A stretch of 64,000 nucleotides of DNA from Vibrio ostreicida (GTDB taxonomy: Bacteria; Pseudomonadota; Gammaproteobacteria; Enterobacterales; Vibrionaceae), in assembly GCF_013074385.2 (NCBI RefSeq), contig NZ_JABEYA020000009.1, positions 1 to 64,000 on the forward strand. The letters run 5' to 3'. The notes under the pieces are model-generated. The model was not told the DNA's origin. It saw nothing but the letters and a program-made list of their open reading frames with translations, and ran no database searches. Both the position numbers and the translations under genes were made by a program. Shown here one piece after another: positions 29,086 through 38,943 of the stretch. Numbering within the stretch: the first letter of the stretch is position 1; every line of letters starts with the position of its first letter.

Positions 29086-29116
29086 ACAGGTTGATGTGTC
29101 CGCATCAACCTGTTTA
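29086..29116 (+). terminator. Terminator between thiQ and darP
   Basis: ACAGGTTGATG (29086-29096) and CATCAACCTGT (29103-29113) make an 11-bp stem with a 6-base loop; TTTA follows. It starts two bases after the thiQ stop. As it is symmetrical it can also serve the converging darP gene. Confidence 0.85.
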
Positions 29117-29127
29117 CTGGCTCTAAA

Positions 29128-29655
29128 TCAAACGTCTTTATCGTTTAGCTCTTTGAGTATTTGAAATATTTCGCGAAATGCTTTTGCAGGCTTTCCTGAT
29201 GCTTGCTCTTTTGCCGCTTGACGGGCAAGTTGACGTAAGCGTTGGCGGTCTGCGAGAGGGTACAAGTCCATCGCATCCCCAATTGCTTTGTCCCCTTCGG
29301 CCACAATACGATCACGTAGTTGCTCCAGCTTATGTAATTCAGCTGTGGCCTGTGAGTGCTTATTTCGCACTTTATCTAGAGCGGCTTGAAGTGGCTCTGG
29401 ATCTTCGACACGCATCAATTTACCGACATACTGCAATTGACGGCGACGGGCTTCGTTTTTAAAGCGTTGCGCATCTTTGATGGCCTCTGCGAGTTCATCA
29501 CTGAGTGGAAACTTTTCGAGTACGGATGGTTTCAGACTGGCGAGCTCTTCTCCAAGCTTTTGCAGTTCTTCCATATCACGTTTCATCTCGGTTTTACTTA
29601 CCCAGATAATTTCTTCTTCTGGTTCCCATGGCGCTTTTTGATTCTTCCGAGCCAT
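29128..29655 (-). CDS. darP: Ribosome-associated protein DarP (YjgA)
   Basis: 175-residue, highly charged, mostly helical protein that takes part in late 50S subunit maturation at the peptidyl-transferase region (DarP/YjgA family). N-terminal [26 protein letters not shown], central [19 protein letters not shown] and C-terminal [14 protein letters not shown]... match the family closely. Divergent from pmbA, an arrangement conserved in E. coli (yjgA next to pmbA). Confidence 0.95.
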   Translation of the reverse strand: MARKNQKAPWEPEEEIIWVSKTEMKRDMEELQKLGEELASLKPSVLEKFPLSDELAEAIKDAQRFKNEARRRQLQYVGKLMRVEDPEPLQAALDKVRNKHSQATAELHKLEQLRDRIVAEGDKAIGDAMDLYPLADRQRLRQLARQAAKEQASGKPAKAFREIFQILKELNDKDV

Positions 29656-29764
29656 TTTCCTACCTTAATTTGACCGTCTATTTCTCTATTTTAACAAGAA
29701 TCGTGGGGAGAAAGCGAAATTCTTGTTATTCTTGGTGCAATAGCCATTTAAGCATGAAGAAGAT

Positions 29765-31108
29765 ATGGACGTAAGACAGCAAATTACTCAACAACGTACT
29801 GAGCTAGAGGCCGCGGTTGCGAAAGCGTTGGAGATGGCCGCCAAAAAATCAGATGGCGCTGAAGTCGCGATTACAAAAAGCACTGGCCTGAGTGTTTCGA
29901 GTCGCATGTGTGAAGTCGAAAACGTCGAGTTCAACAGTGATGGTGCACTGGGGATCACCGTCTATCGTGGTCAACGCAAAGGGAGTGCCTCGACCTCTGA
30001 CTTAAGCGAACGTGCGATTGAGCAAACCGTTATGGCGGCGCTGGATATTGCGCATTATACCTCTGAAGACCCATGTGCTGGCCCAGCACCTAAGGAGATG
30101 ATGGTTGAAAATATTCCTGATTTAGATCTTTTTCACCCCGACACCCCTGATCCTGATCAGGCTGCCGCTATTGCTATTGCTGCCGAGCAAAAAGCGCTGT
30201 CTTTTAGCGAAGCCATTAAGCAAAGTGATGGTGCGAGCTACGATAGCCATTACGGTGTCAAGGTATACGGAAACAGCCATGGTTTGCTGGCTAGCTATGC
30301 GTCCAGCCGCCACAGTCTGAGCTGCAGCGTTATCGGACAGGGTAAAAGTGGTGAGATGGAGAGTGATTACAGTTATACCGTGGCACGCCACAAAGATGAT
30401 CTCTGGGCGCCTGACCTTGTCGGTCTAGAGGCTGCTGAGAGAACCGTTCGTCGGCTTGATGCTCAGAAATTAAAAACGGGGCAATACCCAGTCATGTTTG
30501 CCGCCGAGGTGGCGACTGGTTTGTTGGGGCACCTTGTGATGGCGATAAGTGGGGGTAACCTCTATCGTAAGTCTTCATTTTTGCTGGATCATCTTGGTGA
30601 AAAAGTGTTGCCAGAGTGGTTTTGTATCTCGGAAAAGCCCCATGTCCTAAGAGGCTTAGCCTCAAGTCCGTTTGACAGTGAGGGTGTGGTTACTCAAAAT
30701 CGAGAAATCATTACCGATGGCGTTTTAGCGACCTATTTACTGACCAGCTATGCTGCGCGCAAGATGGACATGCTACCGACAGGTCACGCTGGTGGTATTC
30801 ACAACTGGTACGTGAAATCGACAGGTCAAGACACTGAACAAATGCTGAAAGAACTTGGCACGGGATTACTGGTGACAGAAGTCATGGGGCAAGGTGTGAA
30901 TATTGTTACCGGTGATTACTCACGCGGAGCCGCTGGTTTTTGGGTCGAAAATGGAGAGATTCAGTATCCGGTTGCTGAGATTACGATCGCAGGCTACCTG
31001 AAAGATATGTTTAACCAGATAGTGGCTGTTGGCTCTGATGTTGAGAGCCGATCTCAGATCCAAACGGGCTCTATTTTAATCGAATCAATCAAGGTTGCCG
31101 GTGAATAG
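29765..31108 (+). CDS. pmbA: Metalloprotease PmbA/TldE
   Basis: Partner subunit of TldD; the TldD/E heterodimer degrades small peptides and matures microcin B17 and CcdA-type substrates. 447 residues. Family segments [58 protein letters not shown] and the glycine-rich [16 protein letters not shown] near the C-terminus. As expected for TldE it lacks the HExxxH zinc motif, which belongs to TldD. Monocistronic with a terminator. Confidence 0.95.
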   Translation: MDVRQQITQQRTELEAAVAKALEMAAKKSDGAEVAITKSTGLSVSSRMCEVENVEFNSDGALGITVYRGQRKGSASTSDLSERAIEQTVMAALDIAHYTSEDPCAGPAPKEMMVENIPDLDLFHPDTPDPDQAAAIAIAAEQKALSFSEAIKQSDGASYDSHYGVKVYGNSHGLLASYASSRHSLSCSVIGQGKSGEMESDYSYTVARHKDDLWAPDLVGLEAAERTVRRLDAQKLKTGQYPVMFAAEVATGLLGHLVMAISGGNLYRKSSFLLDHLGEKVLPEWFCISEKPHVLRGLASSPFDSEGVVTQNREIITDGVLATYLLTSYAARKMDMLPTGHAGGIHNWYVKSTGQDTEQMLKELGTGLLVTEVMGQGVNIVTGDYSRGAAGFWVENGEIQYPVAEITIAGYLKDMFNQIVAVGSDVESRSQIQTGSILIESIKVAGE

Positions 31109-31132
31109 TTAGAATCGTTAATCAATCGATAG

Positions 31133-31166
31133 AAAAAGGTTAGCGCTGTAGCTAACCTTTTGTCTT
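31133..31166. terminator. Bidirectional terminator between pmbA and lysC
   Basis: AAAAGGTTAGC (31134-31144) and GCTAACCTTTT (31151-31161) form an 11-bp stem with a 6-base loop, with A/T flanks both sides. It ends both converging transcripts. Confidence 0.9.
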
Positions 31167-31179
31167 TAGGGGCACGTAA

Positions 31180-32532
31180 TTATTGTTCGAACAGTTTTTT
31201 GTGAAGCCTTTGAATTGCTAGTTTAGCAACAGGTTCATCGACCAAAAAGCAAAGGTTATGGGGACTGGCACCATAACAAATCATTCTTAGGTTGAATTCT
31301 TCAAGTGTACCGAAGACCTGCTTTGCATAGCCTCGACACTGGCTCATGTTATTGCCAATCAAAGCGACAAGGCAAAGGTTGTCCTCAATTTCTACTGTGC
31401 ACAGTTCTTCGAGTTCCGCTCGAACTTCTCGCGGTAATTGAGGAGAACCGCCTGAAGTATCCGTTTGATCTAACGTCAGGCTGACACTGATTTCAGAGGT
31501 TGTAATCAGATCGACGGAAATTTTGTGTTTAGCCAATATTTCGAACACTTTCGCCAAGAACCCATAAGCATGAAACATTTTTGCACTGCGCAGGGTCACC
31601 ATAGTTTGATTGCAGCGTAATGCCAGAGCGCGAAACAACGGTGAGCTGCTGACCTGATCTCGAATCCATGTCCCCCCTTGTTCGGGTTGTTTGGATGAGC
31701 CGACGAAGACAGGAATAGCGTGGCGCAACGCGGGTAATAAGGTCGAGGGGTGAAGGATTTTTGCACCAAAGTTTGCCATTTCTGACGCTTCGCTAAAGCT
31801 GATTTCAGCTATTGGTGAGGCTTTTGGAGCAATACGGGGATCGGTTGTGTAGATACCTGGAACATCTGTCCAAATTTCTAATCCTGATGCATCAATGGCT
31901 TCTGCGATCAACGCAGCGCTATAATCACTGCCTCCTCGGCCTAAAGTTGTGGTGTTACCCTCGCTATCTGAGCCGATAAAACCTTGTACAATCACGGTAT
32001 ATTCCTGACATAAAGGAACAAGCGATTCATGAGCGCGCTGACGAATCACGCTCGTGTTTGGCTCGGCTTTCCCAAAATTGTTGTCCGTACGGAGTACATT
32101 GCGAATATCAAAGCGTTTAGCATTGATGCCACGTTCTTTAAACACTTGTGTTAATAAATAAGTGGACATCAACTCACCACAAGCGACGAGGTGGTCAGTC
32201 AATTTGTGACTGGATTGAATCGAGGCTTCTTCCGCCAAGCGGGTGATTGTTTCGAGAATGCCATTGATCTGCTGGGTGGTTTGTTCGGGGCTATTTAGCT
32301 GTGAGAGCACCGCGTCATGAATCATGAACAGTTCACTAATAATCTCGCGTCGTTGCGTCGGCGCCTCAACCCCACGGGCAAGTTTGACCAACAAGTTTGT
32401 CACGCCTGAACAGGCGCTGATCACGACCACTTTTGTGTTGGGGTTAGATTCAATGATTGTGGCGCAGCGGTTCATTGCTATAAAGTCAGCGACGCTGGTT
32501 CCGCCAAATTTAGCAACATTAAAATTATCCAC
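31180..32532 (-). CDS. lysC: Lysine-sensitive aspartokinase III
   Basis: Phosphorylates aspartate, the first step to lysine, threonine and methionine. 450 residues from GTG 32532, matching E. coli LysC (449); a longer ATG reading to 32571 has no ribosome binding site and would add a non-conserved basic N-terminus. Kinase domain with VAKFGGTSVADF at the start and the GRGGSDYSAAL and EIWTDVPGIYTTDPR segments; two C-terminal ACT domains (about 300-450) bind lysine. Controlled by the lysine riboswitch upstream. Preceded by GAGGAAGA. Confidence 0.95.
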   Translation of the reverse strand: MDNFNVAKFGGTSVADFIAMNRCATIIESNPNTKVVVISACSGVTNLLVKLARGVEAPTQRREIISELFMIHDAVLSQLNSPEQTTQQINGILETITRLAEEASIQSSHKLTDHLVACGELMSTYLLTQVFKERGINAKRFDIRNVLRTDNNFGKAEPNTSVIRQRAHESLVPLCQEYTVIVQGFIGSDSEGNTTTLGRGGSDYSAALIAEAIDASGLEIWTDVPGIYTTDPRIAPKASPIAEISFSEASEMANFGAKILHPSTLLPALRHAIPVFVGSSKQPEQGGTWIRDQVSSSPLFRALALRCNQTMVTLRSAKMFHAYGFLAKVFEILAKHKISVDLITTSEISVSLTLDQTDTSGGSPQLPREVRAELEELCTVEIEDNLCLVALIGNNMSQCRGYAKQVFGTLEEFNLRMICYGASPHNLCFLVDEPVAKLAIQRLHKKLFEQ

Positions 32533-32599
32533 GGTCTTTCTTCCTCGGCTTGATGAACGTAGTGTCGTCATTCTTTATTGGAAGAAGAGGAGGAGCGTT

Positions 32600-32630
32600 A
32601 AAAGAGGTGTCTTTGATTGGAGTCGACCTC
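32600..32630 (-). terminator. Expression-platform terminator of the lysine riboswitch
   Basis: On the minus strand GAGGT pairs with ACCTC (+ strand 32604-32608 and 32626-32630) and is followed by TTTT. It directly follows, and slightly overlaps, the 3' strand of riboswitch P1, so ligand binding can decide between termination and read-through into lysC. Confidence 0.6.
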
Positions 32631-32799
32631 AGAAGCTCTTCATCAGACTGAACTGATGACAGTTGATGGGAGTCAACCCAAGTCAACCGATAGATCAAAA
32701 CCACAATGTTGATCTATCTCGGCGCTACTCCCCCTCAGCGTATCGTATTGGAATTGTGGTTCCACAACACACCTACCTGGGTAGCGCTCCTCTTCTGCA
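32629..32799 (-). ncRNA. Lysine riboswitch (L-box) before lysC
   Basis: On the minus strand the leader reads CAGAAGAGGAGCGCTACCC..., then CTGAGGGGGAGTAGCGCCGAG and a long AGATAGATC/GATCTATC helix, ending with AGCTTCTG that pairs with CAGAAG of the start to form P1. The order AGAGG-GCGC, GGGGGA-GCGCCGA is that of the lysine aptamer, as in the E. coli lysC leader. Lies about 95 bases ahead of the lysC start. Confidence 0.92.
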
Positions 32800-32840
32800 A
32801 AATGCATTCGTTGGGCCACAAAACGTGACCTAACAAATGC

Positions 32841-32869
32841 ATTGAACGTGTTTAGTCAGTATTTGTCAA
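32841..32869 (-). promoter_or_regulatory. Sigma-70 promoter of lysC
   Basis: On the minus strand TTGACA (32864-32869) and TTCAAT (32841-32846) are separated by exactly 17 bases. Transcription would begin near 32834, about 35 bases before the lysine riboswitch. Confidence 0.7.
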
Positions 32870-33001
32870 CCAGACATGGGTGAAATATACAAAGATGTGA
32901 GGCCGATTTGTTCTCATGCTTAAGGTCAATTGCTGGTTATGACGATTTGCTTTATGGTAAATCTACTGACTCAAAAGAATAAAAACGCAAAGGAGCAAAC
33001 C

Positions 33002-34123
33002 ATGACGATTCAAAGCTTTATTCCTCCTCATCGCATCTTAATGGGGCCTGGGCCTTCTGATGTTTACCCTCAAGTTCTGCAGGCCTTGAGTCGTCCCACG
33101 GTTGGGCATCTTGACCCACTTTTTATCAAGATGATGGATGAACTCAAGCAATTACTGAAATACGCATTCCAAACAGAAAATGAGTTCACAATCGCGGTCT
33201 CAGCGCCGGGCAGTGCCGGTATGGAAACGTGCTTTGTCAACCTTGTTGAACCCGGCGACAAAGTCATCGTGTGTCGAAATGGAGTGTTCGGAGAAAGAAT
33301 GCGCGAAAATGTCATTCGCGCTGGTGGCGTGGCAGTGGTTGTTGATGATGTGTGGGGCGAACCGGTGTCAGTCGCCAAAGTGGAGCAGGCCATTCGAGAT
33401 AATCCAGACGCTAAAATACTGTCTTTTGTTCACGCCGAAACGTCAACAGGAGCGTGCAGTGATGCTCAGGCTTTGGGCAAAATCGCGAAAGAATACGGGC
33501 TATTGACCATTGTTGATGCGGTCACATCGTTGGGTGGCGTGCCGCTTAAAGTGGATCAGTGGCAGCTTGATGCAGTGTATTCCGGCAGTCAGAAATGCTT
33601 ATCTTGTGCGCCAGGGTTGTCCCCTGTGACATTTTCTTGTGCAGCGATTGAAAAAATCCAATCTCGCGTCACTCCTGTTCAGAGTTGGTTTCTTGATCAA
33701 AGCTTAGTACTGGGTTACTGGAGTGGTGAAGGTAAGCGCAGTTATCATCATACGGCGCCAGTTAACAGTCTTTACGCCTTGCATGAAGCATTACTTATTT
33801 TGTACAAAGAAGGGCTGGAGAATGCATGGAAACGTCATCGTGAGATGCATGGCCAGTTAAAATTAGGCTTAGAAAAGCTTGGTTTTGAGTTTGTGGTCAA
33901 GGAACCTTATCGACTTCCTCAACTTAATACGATCTCTATTCCTGATGGTATCGATGATGCTAAGGTAAGGGAACACCTTTTGCAGACTTACAACCTTGAA
34001 ATTGGTGCTGGGTTGGGCGCACTTTCAGGTAAAGCTTGGAGAATTGGTTTGATGGGCTACGGTGCACGATCGGAAAATGTGGCGCTTTGTTTAAAAGCGC
34101 TTGAAGAGTCCCTGATGCAATAG
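33002..34123 (+). CDS. Class V PLP aminotransferase (alanine/serine-glyoxylate aminotransferase-like)
   Basis: 373-residue enzyme. Starts with MGPGPSDVYPQVLQAL, the substrate-binding start of the alanine-glyoxylate aminotransferase family; the HAETSTG segment, VDAVTSLGGVP and the PLP lysine in YSGSQKCLSCAPG (about residue 200) are diagnostic. Substrate pair cannot be fixed from sequence; serine-pyruvate, alanine-glyoxylate or a related reaction is likely. ATG 33002 has AAGGAG 7 bases upstream; the longer reading from 32930 has none. Divergent from lysC, as in V. cholerae (from memory). Confidence 0.88.
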   Translation: MTIQSFIPPHRILMGPGPSDVYPQVLQALSRPTVGHLDPLFIKMMDELKQLLKYAFQTENEFTIAVSAPGSAGMETCFVNLVEPGDKVIVCRNGVFGERMRENVIRAGGVAVVVDDVWGEPVSVAKVEQAIRDNPDAKILSFVHAETSTGACSDAQALGKIAKEYGLLTIVDAVTSLGGVPLKVDQWQLDAVYSGSQKCLSCAPGLSPVTFSCAAIEKIQSRVTPVQSWFLDQSLVLGYWSGEGKRSYHHTAPVNSLYALHEALLILYKEGLENAWKRHREMHGQLKLGLEKLGFEFVVKEPYRLPQLNTISIPDGIDDAKVREHLLQTYNLEIGAGLGALSGKAWRIGLMGYGARSENVALCLKALEESLMQ

Positions 34124-34137
34124 TGCAATGCGCTTCA

Positions 34138-34156
34138 TGGCGACGATAAGTCGCCA
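34138..34156. terminator. Hairpin between the aminotransferase and pglL
   Basis: TGGCGAC (34138-34144) and GTCGCCA (34150-34156) form a 7-bp stem with loop GATAA. No T-run follows on either strand, so it is at best a weak terminator between these converging genes. Confidence 0.45.
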
Positions 34157-34158
34157 GA

Positions 34159-35928
34159 TTACGGGTGAGCATTCTCATGATTCCTCTCTAAAACACTGGC
34201 ATCTGGTGGGATATACCGAATGACTGAGAAATCACGTCTTGGAAACAAAAACTGTGCCTCACTGCGAATTTGTTCTGCTTTTTCTGTTTCGTTGAGACCT
34301 TGATAGGCCAAAATTAAGTTGTTGTAGAAGGCAGGTCTAGGTTTTTCTTTGATGATGTTCAAAGACCAGTCGATGTAGGGCTGGATATATTCCGCTTTTT
34401 GTTGAGCGAGGCCAATGTTGAGGTAAGTGCTGTAAATATCCCAGTCAAACCGGTCTTTCCAGACAATGGGGTTGCTGACTTGATTCAGGAGTTCGGGTTC
34501 TTTTGGTGATGAGGTTTCAAATTGGATCAAGACATAGTTTGTATGCAATGCGGTGATTAAGTAAAAACAGGCCAGAATAGGCGTGATGAGACTGGTGATC
34601 CTAAAGATCATTTTTGTCGGCAATCTTAGGGAAACTTGACGATAGGTTCTCGAACGTTGATCAATCCAGAACAACAGAATAACAAAGGTGCACCAGTGTA
34701 TCGCTGAATGATAGAAAGGTTGTTCTAGTTGATTGTGCAAGATGATCGGCATTAATAAGGCCAGCATCGCAAGGCGGGTGCCTTTCTTTGTGTTGTAGAT
34801 CCGAATCATGATCATCATGGCGGCCAGTAGTATGGCCAGCATCGGAATAGCTCCGCCTTCAACGCCCCAATATAACAGCTCATTGTGTGGATGATTCAGC
34901 CCTGCGAAACCAGGAGGGTAATTGGGGTTCAGTTGATGCTGGCGCGCGGTGTACACCAAGTATTCAGGCTCAAATCGACCGTAACCATACCCCGTGAAAG
35001 GCTTCTCAATAAGCATGTCCAGTGTTTGTGGGTAGAAGGTTTGCCGACTACTTTGTAGCGATTTTTTTTCTTCTAAAAGCGTATTGTCAGATTGAATAGA
35101 GATCGCGCCCCCAAGGCAGAGCCCGATAAAAATCGATAATAGCCAACCCCAGAATCGTTTTTGCGTTGCAAAATTATAAATATAAGGGAGGAGCAATAAG
35201 GCTGCGGCAAAAGCGGTCAGCCAACCGGTACGAGAAGCCAGAAAAATAAGCAGCGGCAGCGTGATGGCCGGTAACAGATACAATAAAGCGGTTTCACTGA
35301 ACTGGCGATGGTATTTTTTAGGGTGCCGAGCGAGTAAGTAACCGGATAAAGCGAGCCCTGTAGCAAGGAAACTGGCCATCACATTGGGTTGCTGGAAAAT
35401 GCCATAGGGACGGTTTTCCAAGTTGTTATAGCCGAAAAGATTACCGTCTTGTAGAAAAAGATACTGAAACCAACCAAACAAGGCCTGAATAAAAGTGGCA
35501 ATGCAGATAAACCACAAAAGGCGCTGTTTTTGTTTGTTGCTAAATTGAAACTGTTGGAGTGCAAAGAACAGAGAAAACCCCGCCCACAGGCCAGTGAGTC
35601 GTCCTTGTGCGAGAGAAAAGTTAGAACTGGGATAAAAAACAGGCAGTGTCATCATCAGGCAGCAAATTAACAGCCCAATCGTCAATTTATTGTACCTGAT
35701 TTTGCCTTGGGTGCCGATTTGATAGAACCCTAAAGCCAGCGAGAAACTCAGTGCTATCCAAGTGGTTATATTAAAAGATAAAGCGAGCCCTTCCCCTCCT
35801 GGGTTCGGTATAAAGACATGCATAGCCAGCAAAAACATCATAGCGACAGACGCGAGAAATGGTCGGGTGAGAGGTAATTTGGGCGTTTGTGGCTCCAAAC
35901 GAGTTCCGGCCAAATGAAGGGTTGCCAT
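34159..35928 (-). CDS. pglL: PglL-type O-oligosaccharyltransferase (Wzy_C family)
   Basis: Polytopic inner-membrane protein of about 589 residues with about 12 helices and a C-terminal soluble TPR-like part (about 480-589). Segment QPNVMASFLATG is the PglL-specific part, and the catalytic-type periplasmic loop reads GLNHPHNELLYWGVEGG with the essential histidine context of Wzy/WaaL/PglL ligases. The V. cholerae neighbour of uvrA has been shown, as I recall, to glycosylate proteins on Ser/Thr. Start chosen at ATG 35928; an ATG at 35961 lies inside the uvrA terminator hairpin. The target protein here is unknown; pilins are possible. Confidence 0.8.
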   Translation of the reverse strand: MATLHLAGTRLEPQTPKLPLTRPFLASVAMMFLLAMHVFIPNPGGEGLALSFNITTWIALSFSLALGFYQIGTQGKIRYNKLTIGLLICCLMMTLPVFYPSSNFSLAQGRLTGLWAGFSLFFALQQFQFSNKQKQRLLWFICIATFIQALFGWFQYLFLQDGNLFGYNNLENRPYGIFQQPNVMASFLATGLALSGYLLARHPKKYHRQFSETALLYLLPAITLPLLIFLASRTGWLTAFAAALLLLPYIYNFATQKRFWGWLLSIFIGLCLGGAISIQSDNTLLEEKKSLQSSRQTFYPQTLDMLIEKPFTGYGYGRFEPEYLVYTARQHQLNPNYPPGFAGLNHPHNELLYWGVEGGAIPMLAILLAAMMIMIRIYNTKKGTRLAMLALLMPIILHNQLEQPFYHSAIHWCTFVILLFWIDQRSRTYRQVSLRLPTKMIFRITSLITPILACFYLITALHTNYVLIQFETSSPKEPELLNQVSNPIVWKDRFDWDIYSTYLNIGLAQQKAEYIQPYIDWSLNIIKEKPRPAFYNNLILAYQGLNETEKAEQIRSEAQFLFPRRDFSVIRYIPPDASVLERNHENAHP

Positions 35929-35950
35929 AAGTGATAGTGTCCTTACAAGA

Positions 35951-35974
35951 AAACAGACCAAAACTGGTCTGTTT
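35951..35974 (-). terminator. Intrinsic terminator of uvrA
   Basis: AAACAGACCA (35951-35960) pairs perfectly with TGGTCTGTTT (35965-35974) over 10 bp with a 4-base loop. On the minus strand a TTTTC run follows. It begins 16 bases after the uvrA stop. Confidence 0.87.
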
Positions 35975-35990
35975 AATTTACTACTTTTCT

Positions 35991-38813
35991 CTATTTTAAC
36001 ATAGGCTTTAAGAAGTGCGCGGTATAAGACTCTTTTACATTTGCGACGTCTTCAGGTGTCCCTTTTGCAATAATTTCACCACCACCCTGTCCTCCTTCTG
36101 GTCCTAAATCAATGATCCAATCTGAGGTTTTGATGACATCTAAATTATGCTCAATCACTACGACAGTATTTCCGTGATCACGCAGACGATGAAGGACGGT
36201 GAGTAATTGTTGTATATCATGAAAATGCAAACCAGTTGTCGGTTCATCAAGGATATAAAGAGTTTTGCCTGTATCACGTTTTGAGAGTTCACGAGCCAAT
36301 TTCACCCGTTGTGCCTCTCCTCCGGAGAGCGTTGTCGCTGCTTGACCCAAACGAATATATGACAGGCCTACATCGATTAAGGTTTGAAGCTTTCGTGCGA
36401 TGACAGGAACAGGTTTGAAGAAATGATGTGCATCTTCAACCGTCATCCCCAGAACTTCGTCAATGGTTTTGCCTTTATACCGTACATCTAAAGTCTCACG
36501 ATTATAGCGTTTGCCTTTACACGCGTCACAAGGTACGTACACATCGGGTAGAAAATGCATCTCCACTTTGATGACCCCATCCCCTTGGCACGCTTCGCAG
36601 CGACCACCTCGGACATTGAAGCTAAATCGTCCCGGCTTATAGCCTCGTGAGCGAGATTCTTGTGTACCGGCGAACAGTTCGCGTATCGGGGTGAAAATTC
36701 CGGTGTAGGTTGCCGGATTAGAGCGGGGAGTTCGACCAATCGGGCTTTGATCAATATCGATGACTTTGTCGAAATGTTCTAACCCTTTAATGTTTTTGTA
36801 AGGGGCGGGGGTTGCCGTGGTTGCGCCATTTAAGTGGGTGTGGGCAATTTTAAAAAACGTATCATTAATTAATGTTGATTTACCCGAGCCAGAAACACCG
36901 GTCACACAGGTAAATAAGCCAACCGGAATACTCAGTGTGACATTTTTTAAGTTGTTGCCTTGGGCACCAATCAACTTGACCACTTTATTTTTGTCGATTG
37001 GCGTTCGTTGTTGTGGAATCGCGATCTGTTTTTTACCGCTCAAATATTGTCCCGTTAGAGAGTTGGGGTTTGCAATTATGTCTTTCATGCTTCCCTCGGC
37101 GACGACATGTCCGCCATGGACGCCCGCTCCCGGTCCAATATCGATGACATGGTCCGCCATGCGAATCGCATCTTCGTCGTGCTCGACAACCAAGACCGTA
37201 TTGCCTAAATCTCGTAGATGGGTCAGTGTTTTGAGCAGGCGTTCGTTGTCTCTTTGATGCAAGCCAATAGATGGCTCATCCAGCACATACATCACGCCCA
37301 CGAGTCCTGCCCCAATTTGGCTTGCCAAACGAATTCGCTGAGCTTCTCCGCCGGACAGCGTTTCTGCACTGCGGGAAAGGTTTAGGTAGTTGAGGCCGAC
37401 GTTGACTAAAAATTGTAGACGATCATTGATCTCTTTCATCACCTTTTCAGCGATCTGAGCGCGTTGCCCTTCTAAGCGTAAAGAGTGAAAAAACGCTAGC
37501 GCTTCGGCGATACTCAGTTCGACTATTTCAGGTAAAGTGGTATTGGCGATAAAAACGTTGCGCGCTTCTATTTTCAATCGACTTCCATCGCAACTGGTAC
37601 AGGTACGAGTAGAAATGTACTTTGCCAGATCTTCCCGCACAGAGTTCGACTCTGTATCACGGTATCGGCGTTCCAGTGTATTGAGAATCCCTTCAAAAGG
37701 GTGGCGTTTTACTCGAGTATCACCACGATCATTAATGTATTTAAATTCTATTTCATTACGACCTGATCCGGTCAGTACGATATCACGAATCTTTTTCGGC
37801 AAGGATTTGAAAGAAGCATTGAGATCAAAGCCATAGTGTTCTGATAAAGAGGAAAGCATTTGAAAATAGTAGTAATTTTTTTTATCCCAACCTCGTATAG
37901 CCCCGTCAGCAAGGCTCAATGTGTCATCGAGGATCACACGTTGAGGGTCAAAATATTGTTGAACACCTAAGCCATCGCATGTGTGACAAGCACCTGCCGG
38001 ATTATTAAATGAAAACAGCCTTGGCTCCGGCTCTTGCATACTGTAACCACAATGTGGGCAGGCAAAATTTGCAGAGAAAACAATCTCCTCACTGTCGTCT
38101 TCCATTGGAGCGACAACCGCGATTCCGCCTGATAGCTCTAATGTTGTTTCAAAGGATTCTGCCAGCCTTTGTTGGAGATCATCCCGTACCTTAAACCTGT
38201 CGACAACGACCTCAATGGTGTGTTTTTTGTGGAGGTCTAAAGGCGGCGGATCAGAAAGGTCGCATGTCTCACCATCGATGCGAGCTCGAATAAAACCCTG
38301 AGCCGCTAAGTTCTCCAATGTTTTCACATGCTCGCCTTTTCGTTCTTTAACGATAGGAGCTAATAACATCAGCTTAGCGCCTTGTGGCATCGCTAAAACT
38401 TTATCAACCATTTGCGATATGGTTTGAGCGGAGAGGGGGACTTTGTGTTCTGGGCATCGGGGTTCACCGACTCTGGCAAACAGCAGTCGCAGGTAGTCAT
38501 AAACTTCAGTGATGGTTCCAACGGTGGAACGAGGGTTATGGGAGGTGGATTTTTGTTCAATCGAAATCGCTGGCGATAACCCTTCGATATGGTCAACATC
38601 GGGTTTTTCCATTAAAGACAAAAATTGTCGAGCATAAGCGGATAAAGACTCAACATAGCGACGTTGCCCTTCCGCATAGAGGGTGTCAAAAGCTAAAGAA
38701 GATTTACCTGAACCAGATAAACCAGTGATAACAATTAGCTTATCTCTAGGTATGGTTAGGCTAACATTTTTTAGGTTATGAGTGCGGGCGCCGCGGACTT
38801 CTATCTTATCCAT
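35991..38813 (-). CDS. uvrA: Excinuclease ABC subunit A
   Basis: DNA damage sensor of nucleotide excision repair, a dimeric ABC-type ATPase. 940 residues from ATG 38813 ([16 protein letters not shown]), the same length as E. coli UvrA; a TTG four codons earlier is less likely. Two ABC modules: Walker [11 protein letters not shown] near residue 31 and [10 protein letters not shown] near 640; signature LSGGEAQRI and LSGGEAQRV; zinc motifs with CPHCG, CHTC, CEAC and CDAC. A LexA box 66 bases upstream indicates SOS control. Confidence 0.98.
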   Translation of the reverse strand: MDKIEVRGARTHNLKNVSLTIPRDKLIVITGLSGSGKSSLAFDTLYAEGQRRYVESLSAYARQFLSLMEKPDVDHIEGLSPAISIEQKSTSHNPRSTVGTITEVYDYLRLLFARVGEPRCPEHKVPLSAQTISQMVDKVLAMPQGAKLMLLAPIVKERKGEHVKTLENLAAQGFIRARIDGETCDLSDPPPLDLHKKHTIEVVVDRFKVRDDLQQRLAESFETTLELSGGIAVVAPMEDDSEEIVFSANFACPHCGYSMQEPEPRLFSFNNPAGACHTCDGLGVQQYFDPQRVILDDTLSLADGAIRGWDKKNYYYFQMLSSLSEHYGFDLNASFKSLPKKIRDIVLTGSGRNEIEFKYINDRGDTRVKRHPFEGILNTLERRYRDTESNSVREDLAKYISTRTCTSCDGSRLKIEARNVFIANTTLPEIVELSIAEALAFFHSLRLEGQRAQIAEKVMKEINDRLQFLVNVGLNYLNLSRSAETLSGGEAQRIRLASQIGAGLVGVMYVLDEPSIGLHQRDNERLLKTLTHLRDLGNTVLVVEHDEDAIRMADHVIDIGPGAGVHGGHVVAEGSMKDIIANPNSLTGQYLSGKKQIAIPQQRTPIDKNKVVKLIGAQGNNLKNVTLSIPVGLFTCVTGVSGSGKSTLINDTFFKIAHTHLNGATTATPAPYKNIKGLEHFDKVIDIDQSPIGRTPRSNPATYTGIFTPIRELFAGTQESRSRGYKPGRFSFNVRGGRCEACQGDGVIKVEMHFLPDVYVPCDACKGKRYNRETLDVRYKGKTIDEVLGMTVEDAHHFFKPVPVIARKLQTLIDVGLSYIRLGQAATTLSGGEAQRVKLARELSKRDTGKTLYILDEPTTGLHFHDIQQLLTVLHRLRDHGNTVVVIEHNLDVIKTSDWIIDLGPEGGQGGGEIIAKGTPEDVANVKESYTAHFLKPMLK

Positions 38814-38878
38814 TGTTGTGCTCAATGTAAAAACAAGTGAGCTAAGTATTGCATAGTGTGAGAATTGTTCAAAGCAAA

Positions 38879-38898
38879 TACTGGATAAAAAAACAGTA
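38879..38898 (-). promoter_or_regulatory. LexA (SOS) box of uvrA
   Basis: TACTGGATAAAAAAACAGTA matches TACTG-N10-CAGTA, the E. coli-type LexA consensus, with perfect outer arms. Centre is 76 bases upstream of the uvrA start, where uvrA is SOS-regulated in related bacteria. Its A-run lies on the U-tract of the galU terminator. Confidence 0.9.
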
Positions 38899-38926
38899 AA
38901 GGTCGCTATAATTTAGCGACCTTTAC
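38887..38926 (-). terminator. Intrinsic terminator of galU, overlapping the LexA box
   Basis: On the minus strand GTAAAGGTCGCTA and TAGCGACCTTTAC form a perfect 13-bp stem (38914-38926 with 38896-38908), followed by TG and seven Ts (38887-38893). It starts 18 bases past the galU stop. The U-tract and the last stem bases lie inside the LexA box. Confidence 0.93.
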
Positions 38927-38943
38927 GATAGAGAAGAGTGTCG

